From Williamsia sp. 1135 (GTDB taxonomy: Bacteria; Actinomycetota; Actinomycetes; Mycobacteriales; Mycobacteriaceae), in assembly GCF_002095395.1 (NCBI RefSeq), contig NZ_MJEI01000089.1:25707-89706 (forward strand): a stretch of DNA of 64,000 nt, written 5' to 3'. The notes under the pieces were generated by a model. The model searched no databases, was not told the origin of the DNA, and saw only the letters and a list, made by a program, of their open reading frames with translations. Below, in pieces: positions 53,505 through 61,743 of the stretch (its first letter is position 1; each line of letters begins with the position of its first letter). The translations under genes and the position numbers were made by a program.

Positions 53505-54806
53505 CTACCGCCCGGCTGCGCCGCTGCGAACCGACGCCTCCAGCGCCTCGAGCGCCTGGGCGCGGCGAGAAGCACCGACGAGTTCGTCGACGATGACGCC
53601 GAGGGCAGGCGCCAGGGCGACCACGAGCAGGCAGATCACCACCGAGACACCGGCAGAGGCGCAGACCATTGCGACCACGAGGATCGCGGCCATCCCGATC
53701 ACCTCGGCCACATTCACCCGGTGGAAGCCAAGCAAGAAGCCGTAGAGCAGGAAGATGCACGCCAGATAGATTCCGACCGGGATGACCACGGCCGCGACGG
53801 CGGCGGTCTCGCCGATCGTCGCCTCGTGTTCGATGTACAGCGCGGCGACGTGCAGCCCGGCGCCCATCATCGCGATCGCCATGAAGATGACGATGTGGAA
53901 GTAGCCGAACGTGAATGCGCGGCCTCGGCGCAGGTGCAGCGCCTGCCCGGAGGGCACCACGAAGTAGATCCACCACATGCCGAACGTGATGCCCACGCCC
54001 GCCAGACCGAGGACCGCGGTCTCCGCTGTCCAACCCTGCGAGTGCACCACGGCCTGCAGCGCAGCGGCGGTGCCGACGATGCCTTCACCGAGCGTGATGA
54101 TCGCGAGCAGTCCGTAGCGCTCGGCGATGTGGTGGGCGTGCCAGGGAGTGGTTCCCTCTCCACCGATGTTCTCGGCGATCGCGGGCACCGCCATCTCCGA
54201 CAGCACCAGCAGCCCGACGACGATCAATGTCTGGTACAGGGTTGTGTCGAGGAAAATGACTGCCACCCAGGCGATCTGCACCACGGTGATGCCGCCGGCG
54301 TAGATCAGGCAGGTGCGGCGATAGCTCGGACTGCTCGACGCTGCCCGGATCCACTGCACGACCATGGCCAGGCGCATCACCACATACCCGAGGACCAGCA
54401 CCCGGTTGTTGACGACACCACCGTGGTGGTCGAGCGATTCGAACACCGGCGCGATCCCCAGGGCCAAGATCAGCACGCCGACCATCTGCACCATCGTCGT
54501 CAGTCGGTAGACCCAGTCGTCGGTGTCGAAGGCGGACGCGAACCACGAGAAGTTGATCCAGGCCCAGATCGCCGCGAACGTGCAGAAGATGAATCCGAGC
54601 ACCGCGGGTTCGAAGTGACCTTCGGCGACGAAATGCGCGACCTCGACTCCTGCAAACGAGAACGCGACCACAAAGGTGAGGTCGAAGAACAGTTCGAGAT
54701 TTGTCGCCGCCCGCCCGTCCTCGTGCGGGTCGCGGCCGGCCATCCGCGTCAGCCGGTGTTTGAGGTCCGAGTCCGCTACCCGGCCGACCGTCCACCGAGT
54801 GCGCAC
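53505..54806 (-). CDS. LtrA-family (low temperature requirement) membrane protein
   Basis: This 433-residue polytopic membrane protein has the diagnostic [24 protein letters not shown] near residue 36, [22 protein letters not shown], and [22 protein letters not shown] in the middle. About 11-12 helices are visible. LtrA was named from a cold-growth phenotype in Listeria; its molecular role is not known. It lies 18 bp after the NTF2-like gene and upstream of purD on the same strand, so cotranscription is likely. Confidence 0.9.
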   Translation of the reverse strand: MRTRWTVGRVADSDLKHRLTRMAGRDPHEDGRAATNLELFFDLTFVVAFSFAGVEVAHFVAEGHFEPAVLGFIFCTFAAIWAWINFSWFASAFDTDDWVYRLTTMVQMVGVLILALGIAPVFESLDHHGGVVNNRVLVLGYVVMRLAMVVQWIRAASSSPSYRRTCLIYAGGITVVQIAWVAVIFLDTTLYQTLIVVGLLVLSEMAVPAIAENIGGEGTTPWHAHHIAERYGLLAIITLGEGIVGTAAALQAVVHSQGWTAETAVLGLAGVGITFGMWWIYFVVPSGQALHLRRGRAFTFGYFHIVIFMAIAMMGAGLHVAALYIEHEATIGETAAVAAVVIPVGIYLACIFLLYGFLLGFHRVNVAEVIGMAAILVVAMVCASAGVSVVICLLVVALAPALGVIVDELVGASRRAQALEALEASVRSGAAGR

Positions 54807-54824
54807 CGCCGGGTTCGGTCTCGC

Positions 54825-55145
54825 TCATCCGGTGATGGTCATCAGCGAGACGCGATCGCCTGCCGTGGTGAAGCCGAACGTGCTCGGACCGTTGAAACCG
54901 TTGCCGCCGACCTGCGCGACGATCGTGGTCACGTGCCCCGACACATCGGCGGTCGTGATGTCGAGGGTGACCTGCTTGCCGATGAACTCCGCGTCCGACC
55001 AGTCGGTGATCGCGTCACTGCCGCGGAAGGTCCGGCCCCAGTCGTCGACTGCACCGTCCTCGGTGAAGCCGGCGAGGAACGCCGACGTGTCGCCGGCGTT
55101 CGCCGCGTCGATCAAGCGCTGTACGGGGACTGGGATCTCGGTCAT
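54825..55145 (-). CDS. NTF2/SnoaL-like small protein
   Basis: The 106-residue protein starts MTEIPVPVQRLIDAANAGDTSAFLAGFTEDGAVDDWGRTF (in part) and fits the cone-shaped SnoaL/ketosteroid-isomerase fold, with the last strands VTTIVAQVGG and PSTFGFTTAGDRVSLMTITG. Such proteins bind small hydrophobic ligands or act as isomerases and hydrolases; no catalytic set is obvious. Its leader RNA can form a hairpin that takes in the ribosome site, described separately. It is followed by LtrA after 18 bp. Confidence 0.85.
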   Translation of the reverse strand: MTEIPVPVQRLIDAANAGDTSAFLAGFTEDGAVDDWGRTFRGSDAITDWSDAEFIGKQVTLDITTADVSGHVTTIVAQVGGNGFNGPSTFGFTTAGDRVSLMTITG

Positions 55146-55199
55146 GGTGGCACCTTTCTCCTGTGTTCGTCTCGCGAAGGATAGAAGAAAGGTGCCACC
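55146..55199 (-). promoter_or_regulatory. Leader hairpin sequestering the NTF2-like ribosome site
   Basis: In the minus-strand transcript GGTGGCACCTTTCT (55199-55186) can pair perfectly with AGAAAGGTGCCACC (55159-55146), which ends directly before the ATG and contains the Shine-Dalgarno-like AGAAAGG. The loop is 26 bases. This could be a thermosensor- or ligand-type switch, or simply the operator of a regulator. Confidence 0.55.
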
Positions 55200-55251
55200 T
55201 ACCGGTGCTCATACGAGATGGCTCGCCGATATATTTCGATCAGCAATCTCC

Positions 55252-57408
55252 TCAGCTGAGATCGTAGAGCGTCACCGAACCAACCGTGGTGCTGGTGAAG
55301 TTCGCCTCGACCCACGCGGTGATCTCCGACGCGGTGCCGCTGCCGCCGCCCATCATCCCGCCGCCACCGGCGATGAAATAGTGGATCTTGCCGTCGGCGA
55401 CGTACTGCTGGAACTGCGCCAGAGTCGGCGACGGATCACTGCCGTTGAAGCCGCCGATCGGCATGACCGATCGCTCGGTGGCCAACTGATACCCCGATGC
55501 GCTGTTGGAGCCGATGGCTGCCGCCACCCAGGTGAAGTCGTCGGCGCTCTGGTTCAGGACCGCAACCAGCTCATCGGTCGGCTTGGATCCCTCCAGCAGT
55601 CCCCCACCACCCATGCCGCGGCCGTCTGGGGCACCGCCTCGAGCGGTCGAGCCCGGGGTCGGATTCGTCTGCGAACCGGTTTGATTCGGCATACCTTGCT
55701 GCCCGGTCATACCGGGTGGTGCTGCCTGTTGTCCGGTCATACCGGGTGGTGTTCCCTGCAGTCCGGTCATACCCGGAGGGGTCATACCCCGACCTCCCAT
55801 ACGCATGCCGCCTCCCGGCCCGAATCCGCCGGCACTCGCCGGGCCAGCACTCGGGATGGAACCGGCCCTGGCCGACGACACGGTGTCGATGGCGTACGCC
55901 GCCGGGCCTGCCAGGCCCAGGACCACGGCGGCCAGCGCAGCGACCACCGCGGAGCGCTGCAGCCCAGCCTTTTTCACTCCGGAGAACAAGAGACCGGCAG
56001 CGGCCACGATCGAGCCGATCAGCACGACGTACCGCAGCCACGGAAGGAAGTCGGCGGACCGGTCGAGCAGCACGTACGACATGATGCCGGTGGCAAGGGT
56101 CGCGCCGGCCAGCACGAACCGCACCCGAGTCTGGTCTCGGTGCCGCCAGCACATCACCCCGCCGGCGCCCACGAGTCCGGCGATCGCCGGCGCGAGCGCA
56201 ACGGTGTAGTACGCGTGGAAGATGCCTGCCATGAAGCTGAACACGGCCATGGTCGTGACGAGCCACAGCCCCCACACGACGAGCAGTGCGCGTCGACTGT
56301 CGGTCCGCACTGCTCTGCCACACAGCACGATTGCCGCGATACCGAGAATGAATGCAGCCGGGATGAGCCAGGCGTTCTGACCGCCCTGCGCAGATTCGAA
56401 CATCCGAGTCCACCCGGTCTGTCCCCACATACCGCCGCCACCGCCGGGACCACCACCCCCGCCGGGACCGCCTACGAAACCACCGGTTCCGGTACCGCCC
56501 AGCTGCTCGGACATGGCAGTGCCGCCACCACCGCCGGGTGTCACGCTGCCCGTCTCGTTGCCGCTGAGGCGTCCGAACCCGTTGTACCCGAGCGTCAATT
56601 CGAGGATCGAGTTGTCCTGCGAACCGCCGATGTAGGGACGCGAGTCCTTGGGCCACAGTTCGACTGCGAGCACCCACCATCCGGCGGAGACGATCATCGC
56701 ACCGAGCGAGGCGAAAAGGTGCCCGAGGCGCCTGATCCAGGTCTTCTGTCCGAAGGCGATATACGTCAGCGCCAGCGGCGGGATGACGAGGAAGACCTGC
56801 ATCTGTTTGGTGAGAAAGCCGAACCCGACGAACACGCCGGTCAAGATCATCCACCGGATACGGCCGTCGTCAATGGCTTTCAGGGTTGCCCAGACCGCCG
56901 CGATCATCAGCAGGACGAGGAGCGCGTCGGGGTTGTTGAAGCGGAACATCAGCGCGGCCACCGGGGTCAGCGCCAATGCGGCACCCGAGATGAGACCGGC
57001 CGCCGGGCCGAAACGTTTCCGGACGATCCAGTAGAGCAGCGCCACCGAGGCGACACCCATCAGTGCCTGCGGCACGATGATCGACCACGAGTTGAGGCCG
57101 AAGATGCGGACCGCAATGCCCGGTATCGACAGCGACATCGGCGGCTTGTCGACGGTGATCGAGTTCGCGGCGTCGGAGGATCCGAAGAACCACGCCTCCC
57201 ATGATTGCGAACCCGCCTGTATCGCTGCGGAATAGAAGGAGTTCGCCCAACCGTTGGCACTCAGGTTCCACAGGTAGAGCACCCCGGTGGCCACGACGAG
57301 CGCGGCGAACGACGGTAACTCCCATCGTGGCCGGGCGGTGGGCTGCGGAGCAGGATCCGGTTGGCCCGGTGCCGGATTTGCCGGCGGGCTGTCGACGAGG
57401 AGGCTCAT
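55252..57408 (-). CDS. GT39-family (ArnT/PMT-like) glycosyltransferase
   Basis: The 718-residue membrane protein has about 12 helices, an early acidic-proline motif ITVDKPPMSLSIPGIAVRIFG (in part) typical of lipid-phosphate-sugar dependent transferases, and long extracytoplasmic loops. One loop holds Gly-rich GGGGGTAMSEQ and GGPGGGGGPGG; another holds three 10-residue repeats of PPGMTGQQAA type (around residues 575-610). The C-terminal part is soluble with FIAGGGGMMGGGS. The start at 57408 overlaps the GT2-GtrA gene as ATGA. It probably moves a sugar from polyprenyl phosphate made by that partner to an envelope acceptor. Confidence 0.88.
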   Translation of the reverse strand: MSLLVDSPPANPAPGQPDPAPQPTARPRWELPSFAALVVATGVLYLWNLSANGWANSFYSAAIQAGSQSWEAWFFGSSDAANSITVDKPPMSLSIPGIAVRIFGLNSWSIIVPQALMGVASVALLYWIVRKRFGPAAGLISGAALALTPVAALMFRFNNPDALLVLLMIAAVWATLKAIDDGRIRWMILTGVFVGFGFLTKQMQVFLVIPPLALTYIAFGQKTWIRRLGHLFASLGAMIVSAGWWVLAVELWPKDSRPYIGGSQDNSILELTLGYNGFGRLSGNETGSVTPGGGGGTAMSEQLGGTGTGGFVGGPGGGGGPGGGGGMWGQTGWTRMFESAQGGQNAWLIPAAFILGIAAIVLCGRAVRTDSRRALLVVWGLWLVTTMAVFSFMAGIFHAYYTVALAPAIAGLVGAGGVMCWRHRDQTRVRFVLAGATLATGIMSYVLLDRSADFLPWLRYVVLIGSIVAAAGLLFSGVKKAGLQRSAVVAALAAVVLGLAGPAAYAIDTVSSARAGSIPSAGPASAGGFGPGGGMRMGGRGMTPPGMTGLQGTPPGMTGQQAAPPGMTGQQGMPNQTGSQTNPTPGSTARGGAPDGRGMGGGGLLEGSKPTDELVAVLNQSADDFTWVAAAIGSNSASGYQLATERSVMPIGGFNGSDPSPTLAQFQQYVADGKIHYFIAGGGGMMGGGSGTASEITAWVEANFTSTTVGSVTLYDLS

Positions 57409-58688
57409 GCGGGTACCTCTGCGGCGGAACGGTGCGCGGCGCGGAACACCCAGCGGAATCCGACGAATCGCAGCACCGTGGCGATCAGATTCGCCACCAC
57501 CAGCACGAGGAGTTCGATGTGCTTGGAGGCGTCCGGGGCCCACATGTGCAGCAACAACAGCGATCCCGCGGTCAGCGCCCACCCGAAGATGAAGATCGCG
57601 AAACCCTGCAGTTGGTGTTTCGCAGCGTCGTCCCGGCCGCGGACCCGGAAGGTGAAGGCCCGGTTGGCCGTGGTGTTGAACACGGCCGTGATCAACAATG
57701 CGAGGAAGTTGGCGGCCTGTGCACCGGCAAAAGAGTGCAATGCCAGGTAGAGCACCGCGTACGCGATCGTCGAGGCGACACCGACCACGCAGAATCGGAC
57801 CAATTGACCTGCCAGACCGCGTGGCACACCCGTGACCTGCGGCCCGGGGTCCCCGCGACCGAGACTGTCCCGCAGATCTGCCACAGGTAGCCGTCCGCTC
57901 GCCAAAGCCCGTCCGACCCGCCAGCAGCCTTTGACATCTTCGGTTGCGGTCTTGACGATGTCGACCTTGCTGGCCGGATCATCTGTCCAATCCACCGGGA
58001 TCTCCGCGATCCGCAGGCCCGCCCGTTGCGCGATGACGAGCATCTCGGTGTCGAAGAACCATCCGGTGTCGTCGACCATCGGCAGCAGACCCCGTGCGAC
58101 GTCGGCACGTATGGCCTTGAAACCGCATTGCGCGTCGGAGAAGCTCGCGCCCATGGCGGTGCGCAGCATCAAGTTGTATCCACGTGAGATGAATTCGCGT
58201 TTGGGACCGCGTACCACCCGCGACGATCGCGTCAGACGCGTCCCGATGGCGAGATCGGAGTGTCCGGACACCAGCGGCGCGACCAGCGGTAGCAACGCGT
58301 TCAGGTCGGTCGACAGATCGACATCCATGTAGGCGACCACCCGGGCGTCGCTGTGCTGCCAGATCGCCTTCAGTGCCCGGCCTCGGCCTTTGGCGTCGAG
58401 GTGCGCAACCCGGACCCGGGTGCCCTCGCCGATGGACGCCGCGAGATTGCAGGCGAGTTGAAGCGTCGCGTCGGTACTGGCGTTGTCGACGATGGTGATA
58501 CGCGCCGTGTAGGGCATCGAGGAGTCGAGGAAGTCGGCGAGTTGCCGCACGCATCGCGCGAGGTCGAGTTCTTCGTTGAAAACCGGGACGACGATGTCGA
58601 GCACCGGCGCTGCGGGGGTGTCGTCGATGATGATGGCCGCGGTCTCGGCCGGGGCATCGTCGAGAGTGTCTGCTGTCATGGCAGTCAC
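57405..58688 (-). CDS. GT2 polyprenyl-phosphate glycosyltransferase fused to GtrA domain
   Basis: The 427-residue protein joins two parts. The N-terminal GT2 domain (about 27-260) has LDIVVPVFNEELDLARCVRQL, YMDVDLSTDLNALLPL (DxD-type metal site) and SDAQCGFKAIRAD, as in dolichol/polyprenyl phosphate sugar synthases. The C-terminal GtrA-like domain (about 290-415) has four helices. It begins at FCVVGVASTIAYAVLYLAL and has FTFRVRG after helix 2. The fusion makes a lipid-linked sugar and helps flip it. It is coupled to the GT39 gene, forming a two-gene glycosylation module. An alternative start at 58679 is possible. Confidence 0.9.
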   Translation of the reverse strand: MTAMTADTLDDAPAETAAIIIDDTPAAPVLDIVVPVFNEELDLARCVRQLADFLDSSMPYTARITIVDNASTDATLQLACNLAASIGEGTRVRVAHLDAKGRGRALKAIWQHSDARVVAYMDVDLSTDLNALLPLVAPLVSGHSDLAIGTRLTRSSRVVRGPKREFISRGYNLMLRTAMGASFSDAQCGFKAIRADVARGLLPMVDDTGWFFDTEMLVIAQRAGLRIAEIPVDWTDDPASKVDIVKTATEDVKGCWRVGRALASGRLPVADLRDSLGRGDPGPQVTGVPRGLAGQLVRFCVVGVASTIAYAVLYLALHSFAGAQAANFLALLITAVFNTTANRAFTFRVRGRDDAAKHQLQGFAIFIFGWALTAGSLLLLHMWAPDASKHIELLVLVVANLIATVLRFVGFRWVFRAAHRSAAEVPA

Positions 58689-58768
58689 TCTTGAACTGAA
58701 CCCTGCTACGAGACTCGGGCTCGGCTGTCAGTTACCTGTGGGGTGCGCTCCCCGTGGTCAGGTCGATC

Positions 58769-58881
58769 CTTCGGCTCACCAGCTGTGTCTGAGTTTGCAC
58801 TTCGGCTCACCAGCTGTGTCCGAGTTTGCACTTCGGCTCACCAGCTGTGTCTGAGTTTGCACCTCGGCTCACCAGCTGTGT
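58769..58881. repeat. 31-bp tandem repeat, 3.6 copies
   Basis: Units beginning CTTCGGCTCACCAGCTGTGT lie at 58769, 58800 and 58831, and a partial one at 58862, with very few changes. The partial unit runs into the dispersed element copy B. No gene occupies 58689-59097; this repeat and the element fill most of it. Confidence 0.85.
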
Positions 58882-58983
58882 TTTTGGCTCGCTGGCGCTC
58901 GCGTGGCGAACGGCCTTTCTCGCGTGTTCTTCCTCAGTCGACTCAGTCGCTGCGCTCCCTCGCTCCCTCGTCCAGAACACGCG
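58872..58983 (-). repeat. Dispersed palindromic element, copy B
   Basis: Read on the minus strand it aligns with copy A over its whole length. The terminal arms are CGCGTGTTCT and AGAACACGCG (58921-58930 and 58974-58983). Relative to copy A both arms changed together, so pairing is kept. The distal end CACAGCTGG merges with the 31-bp tandem repeat. Confidence 0.75.
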
Positions 58984-59097
58984 GCCGTCCGCCGGGCGGG
59001 TCGAGTTCGCCGCGCTCACCAACCGTGCCTGGTTGCGGCCGTCACCCGAGCGCCTAACCCAACCACCCCAAAACCCAACCCCGATACAGTGACGAGC

Positions 59098-59523
59098 ATG
59101 GCATCGGTTTTCACAATGATCATCAACGGAGACATCCCCGGCCGGTTCGTGTGGAAGGACGACGATGTCGTTTCGTTCCTGACGATCAACCCGGTCACCG
59201 AAGGACACCTGCTCGTGGTGCCGCGTCAGGAGATCGATCACTGGGAGAGCGTCGAACCTGCCTTGTTCGGGAAGATCAACACCGTCGCGCAGACGGTCGG
59301 TCAGGCTGTGAAGAGCGCGTTCGACGCACCGCGGATGGGTCTGCTGATCGCGGGTCTGGAAGTGCCTCACCTGCACGTTCACGTGTTCCCGGCATGGCAG
59401 ATCGAGACCTTTGACCTGGCGACTGCGGACAAGGACCCCGATCCGGCGGCGCTTGATGCGATTGCCGACAAGATCCGCACGAAGCTACGCGAGCAGGGCC
59501 ACGAGCAGTACGTCAGTGACTGA
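59098..59523 (+). CDS. HIT-family nucleotide-binding hydrolase
   Basis: The 141-residue protein has the histidine triad VPHLHVHVFPAW near residue 86-97 and the N-terminal VFTMIINGDIPGRFVWKDDDVVSFLTINP (in part), with the GHLLVVPRQEIDHW segment. Such proteins hydrolyse adenosine phosphoramidates and related nucleotides. The open frame begins earlier, but the ATG at 59098 gives the normal HIT start. It overlaps the convergent phoR by 11 bp at the 3' end. In mycobacteria the same HIT gene lies beside phoR. Confidence 0.9.
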   Translation: MASVFTMIINGDIPGRFVWKDDDVVSFLTINPVTEGHLLVVPRQEIDHWESVEPALFGKINTVAQTVGQAVKSAFDAPRMGLLIAGLEVPHLHVHVFPAWQIETFDLATADKDPDPAALDAIADKIRTKLREQGHEQYVSD

Positions 59524-60976
59524 CCGAGTGCTGCGGGCCCCCCTCACGCGGTAGTCGCACCCAGAAGGTCGCACCCTGGCCAGGTTCCGAATCGACGCCG
59601 ACCGTGCCGCCGTGAGCTGCGACCAGTGCCGCGACGATCGACAAGCCGAGTCCGCTTCCGGCCGAACTCTCGGTGCGTTGCCGCGATGCATCTGCACGGT
59701 AGAACCGTTCGAACACCCGCGCCCGGTCTTGTTCGCTCAGTCCCGGGCCGGTGTCGGTCATCGACATCACCGCATCCGGACCGTCCGTGCCGATCCGGAC
59801 TGTGATCGTGGCGTGGTCGGGGGTGTGCCGGATGGCGTTGCCGATCAGGTTGCTCAGCACTTGGGCGAGACGGCCGGCATCGCCCATCACCTCGGGGATG
59901 CCCGGGCCGTCGAAGACGTCGACCGTCAGGGTTCGGTCGGGCGCCGCGGCCTTGGCGCCGTGCACCACCTCGGATGCCAACGCGAGCAGGTCGACCGGTG
60001 CCCGTTCGAGGGGTCGTTGTGCATCGAGTCGGGCCAGCATCAGCAAATCCTCGACCAGCAGTCCCATGCGGCCTGCTTCGGTTTCGATTCGCGACATCAC
60101 CTGGTTCGCATCGGTCATCGCGCCTTGGCGGTAGAGCTCGGAAAAGCCCTTGATCGAGGTCAGTGGGGTCCGGAGTTCGTGGCTGGCGTCGGCGACGAAG
60201 CGTCGCATGTTGTCCTCGGAACGGCGGGCCTGTTCTTCGGATGCCGCGGTGGCTGCGAACGCCCCCTGTATCTGGTGCAACATCGTGTTGAGCGACGCCG
60301 CGAGATGACCGACCTCGGTGTTGGCCGCGGCCGGCGGAACTCGCTGGTCGAGATTCCCCGCCGCGATCTCCTGCGCGGTGTTCTCCACCCGCTGCAGCGG
60401 CCGTAAGCTGGTGCGTACCAACAGGTACCCCAGCGCGCCGACCAACAGGATCACTCCCGCACCGATACCGACCTGTAGCCAGATCAGCCGGGTGACGGTG
60501 TCGTCGACGTCGGTGAGCTTCACCGCGACGACGGAGGTACCGAACGGCGAGGTGGTCTCGATGACCCGCCAGCGCGGATCACCGCCGCCCACCGAGTTCA
60601 CGGTCACCGGATCACTTCCTGAACCGCTCAGCTCTGCGAGGTCGGGTTCACCACCTACATCGTTGATTTTGATGAAGACCGAGCCGTCTGCGCGTTGGAC
60701 CTGCACGAAGAATGGCGACGGTGGCCTACCGTTCGACCCATCGGGCGGACCCATGTTGCCCTGGGGCAACTCTTTGGGCCGGGCCCAGCCCTGCGACGCC
60801 TCGCGCAATGACCTGTCGGTTCGATCCATGAGGTTGTTCTTCATCGCCGAGGTGACAGCGATCCCCGACACCAGCAGTCCGAGCATGACGAGCACCAGCG
60901 TCAGGGCCACCAGTGAAACCCGCAGTGGCACACCGCGACGAGGCGATGTGGGCGTCGACGCGGCACGCTTGGTCAT
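59513..60976 (-). CDS. phoR: PhoR, sensor histidine kinase
   Basis: The 487-residue kinase has helix 1 (about 19-42), an extracytoplasmic sensor region of about 120 residues rich in Gly and Pro, and helix 2 (about 166-188). A HAMP domain with TSLRPLQRVENTAQEIAAGNLDQRV (in part) follows. The phospho-acceptor His266 is in FVADASHELRTPLTSI. The ATPase motifs are N box NLIGNAIRHTP, G1 DTGPGLSEQD and G2 SGSGLGLSIV. It overlaps phoP by ATGA. The pair and flanking HIT gene follow the mycobacterial order, where PhoR controls lipid and virulence genes. Confidence 0.92.
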   Translation of the reverse strand: MTKRAASTPTSPRRGVPLRVSLVALTLVLVMLGLLVSGIAVTSAMKNNLMDRTDRSLREASQGWARPKELPQGNMGPPDGSNGRPPSPFFVQVQRADGSVFIKINDVGGEPDLAELSGSGSDPVTVNSVGGGDPRWRVIETTSPFGTSVVAVKLTDVDDTVTRLIWLQVGIGAGVILLVGALGYLLVRTSLRPLQRVENTAQEIAAGNLDQRVPPAAANTEVGHLAASLNTMLHQIQGAFAATAASEEQARRSEDNMRRFVADASHELRTPLTSIKGFSELYRQGAMTDANQVMSRIETEAGRMGLLVEDLLMLARLDAQRPLERAPVDLLALASEVVHGAKAAAPDRTLTVDVFDGPGIPEVMGDAGRLAQVLSNLIGNAIRHTPDHATITVRIGTDGPDAVMSMTDTGPGLSEQDRARVFERFYRADASRQRTESSAGSGLGLSIVAALVAAHGGTVGVDSEPGQGATFWVRLPREGGPQHSVSH

Positions 60977-61671
60977 CGGGGCTCGCGCATCACATAGCCG
61001 ACACCGCGCAGGGTGTGGATGAGGCGTTTGTCGCCGGTGTCGACCTTGCGTCGCAGGTAGGACACGTACGACTCGACGACATTGACCTCACCGCCGAAGT
61101 CGTAGTTCCACACGTGGTCGAGGATCCTCGGCTTCGACAGCACCGTGCCGGCGTTGATCATGAAGTAACGCAGAAGCGTGAATTCCGTGGGCGACAGCGA
61201 CACCAGTTCGCCGTCCTTCCAGACCTCATGGGTGTCGTCGTCGAGTTCGATGTCGGCAAACGAGATCCGTGGGTTCTGCTCCGGCTTGTCACCGAAACCA
61301 CCGCGCCGCAACAGCACCCGCAGTCGTGCGACGACTTCTTCCAGACTGAACGGCTTCGTGACGTAGTCGTCGCCACCGATGGTCAGGCCGGTCACTTTGT
61401 CTTCCAACGAATCCCGGGCGGTGAGAAACAGCGCGGGCGCCTCGACACCGTCCGCGCGCAGTCGGCGCAGGAGCCCGAACCCGTCCATACCGGGCATCAT
61501 CACGTCGAGGATGAGCGCATCGGGCCGGAAGGTGCGTGCACGATCAAGAGCCGCGGGTCCGTCGGCAGCGGTCTGGATCTCGAAGCCCTGGAACTTCAGC
61601 GACACCGACAACAATTCGCGGATGTTCGGTTCATCGTCGACAACAAGCACGCGGGCACCCTGATCACTCAT
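60973..61671 (-). CDS. phoP: PhoP, OmpR-family response regulator
   Basis: The 232-residue protein has a receiver domain (Asp56 in ALILDVMMPGMDGFG; acid pocket VDDEPN; Lys106 in DDYVTKPFSLEE) and a winged-helix DNA-binding domain (FTLLRYFMINAGTVLSKPRIL and VESYVSYLRRKVDTG). Identity with Mycobacterium tuberculosis PhoP is evidently high along the whole length, for example ELLSVSLKFQGF and LRADG-APALFLTARDSL. I chose the ATG at 61671 over 61704 because it matches the family. A TCACAGG-N4-TCCCAGC site lies 45-62 bp upstream, consistent with autoregulation. Confidence 0.95.
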   Translation of the reverse strand: MSDQGARVLVVDDEPNIRELLSVSLKFQGFEIQTAADGPAALDRARTFRPDALILDVMMPGMDGFGLLRRLRADGVEAPALFLTARDSLEDKVTGLTIGGDDYVTKPFSLEEVVARLRVLLRRGGFGDKPEQNPRISFADIELDDDTHEVWKDGELVSLSPTEFTLLRYFMINAGTVLSKPRILDHVWNYDFGGEVNVVESYVSYLRRKVDTGDKRLIHTLRGVGYVMREPR

Positions 61672-61715
61672 GCCACCCACCTTGCCTGACCTTCTTCGCC
61701 GCATTCTGCCGACAA

Positions 61716-61733
61716 GCTGGGAGGTTCCTGTGA
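61716..61733 (-). promoter_or_regulatory. Candidate PhoP box upstream of phoP
   Basis: On the minus strand TCACAGG-AACC-TCCCAGC resembles the PhoP direct repeat TCACAGC-N4-TCACAGC, with two mismatches. It also overlaps an inverted repeat AGGTTC-N4-GAACCT (61722-61737). The short gap to the upstream gene (72 bp) places it as the phoPR promoter operator. Confidence 0.55.
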
Positions 61734-61743
61734 ACCTGGACGA

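Noticed and set aside
52830..57204. Two plus-strand frames of 784 and 842 codons across purD, LtrA, NTF2-like and GT39 genes
   Set aside because: They span several real genes on the other strand and have Arg/His/Asp-rich shadow composition.
58807..59382. 191-codon minus-strand frame through the 31-bp repeat and the HIT gene
   Set aside because: It overlaps the HIT gene in antisense and depends on repeat sequence; no ribosome site or domain.
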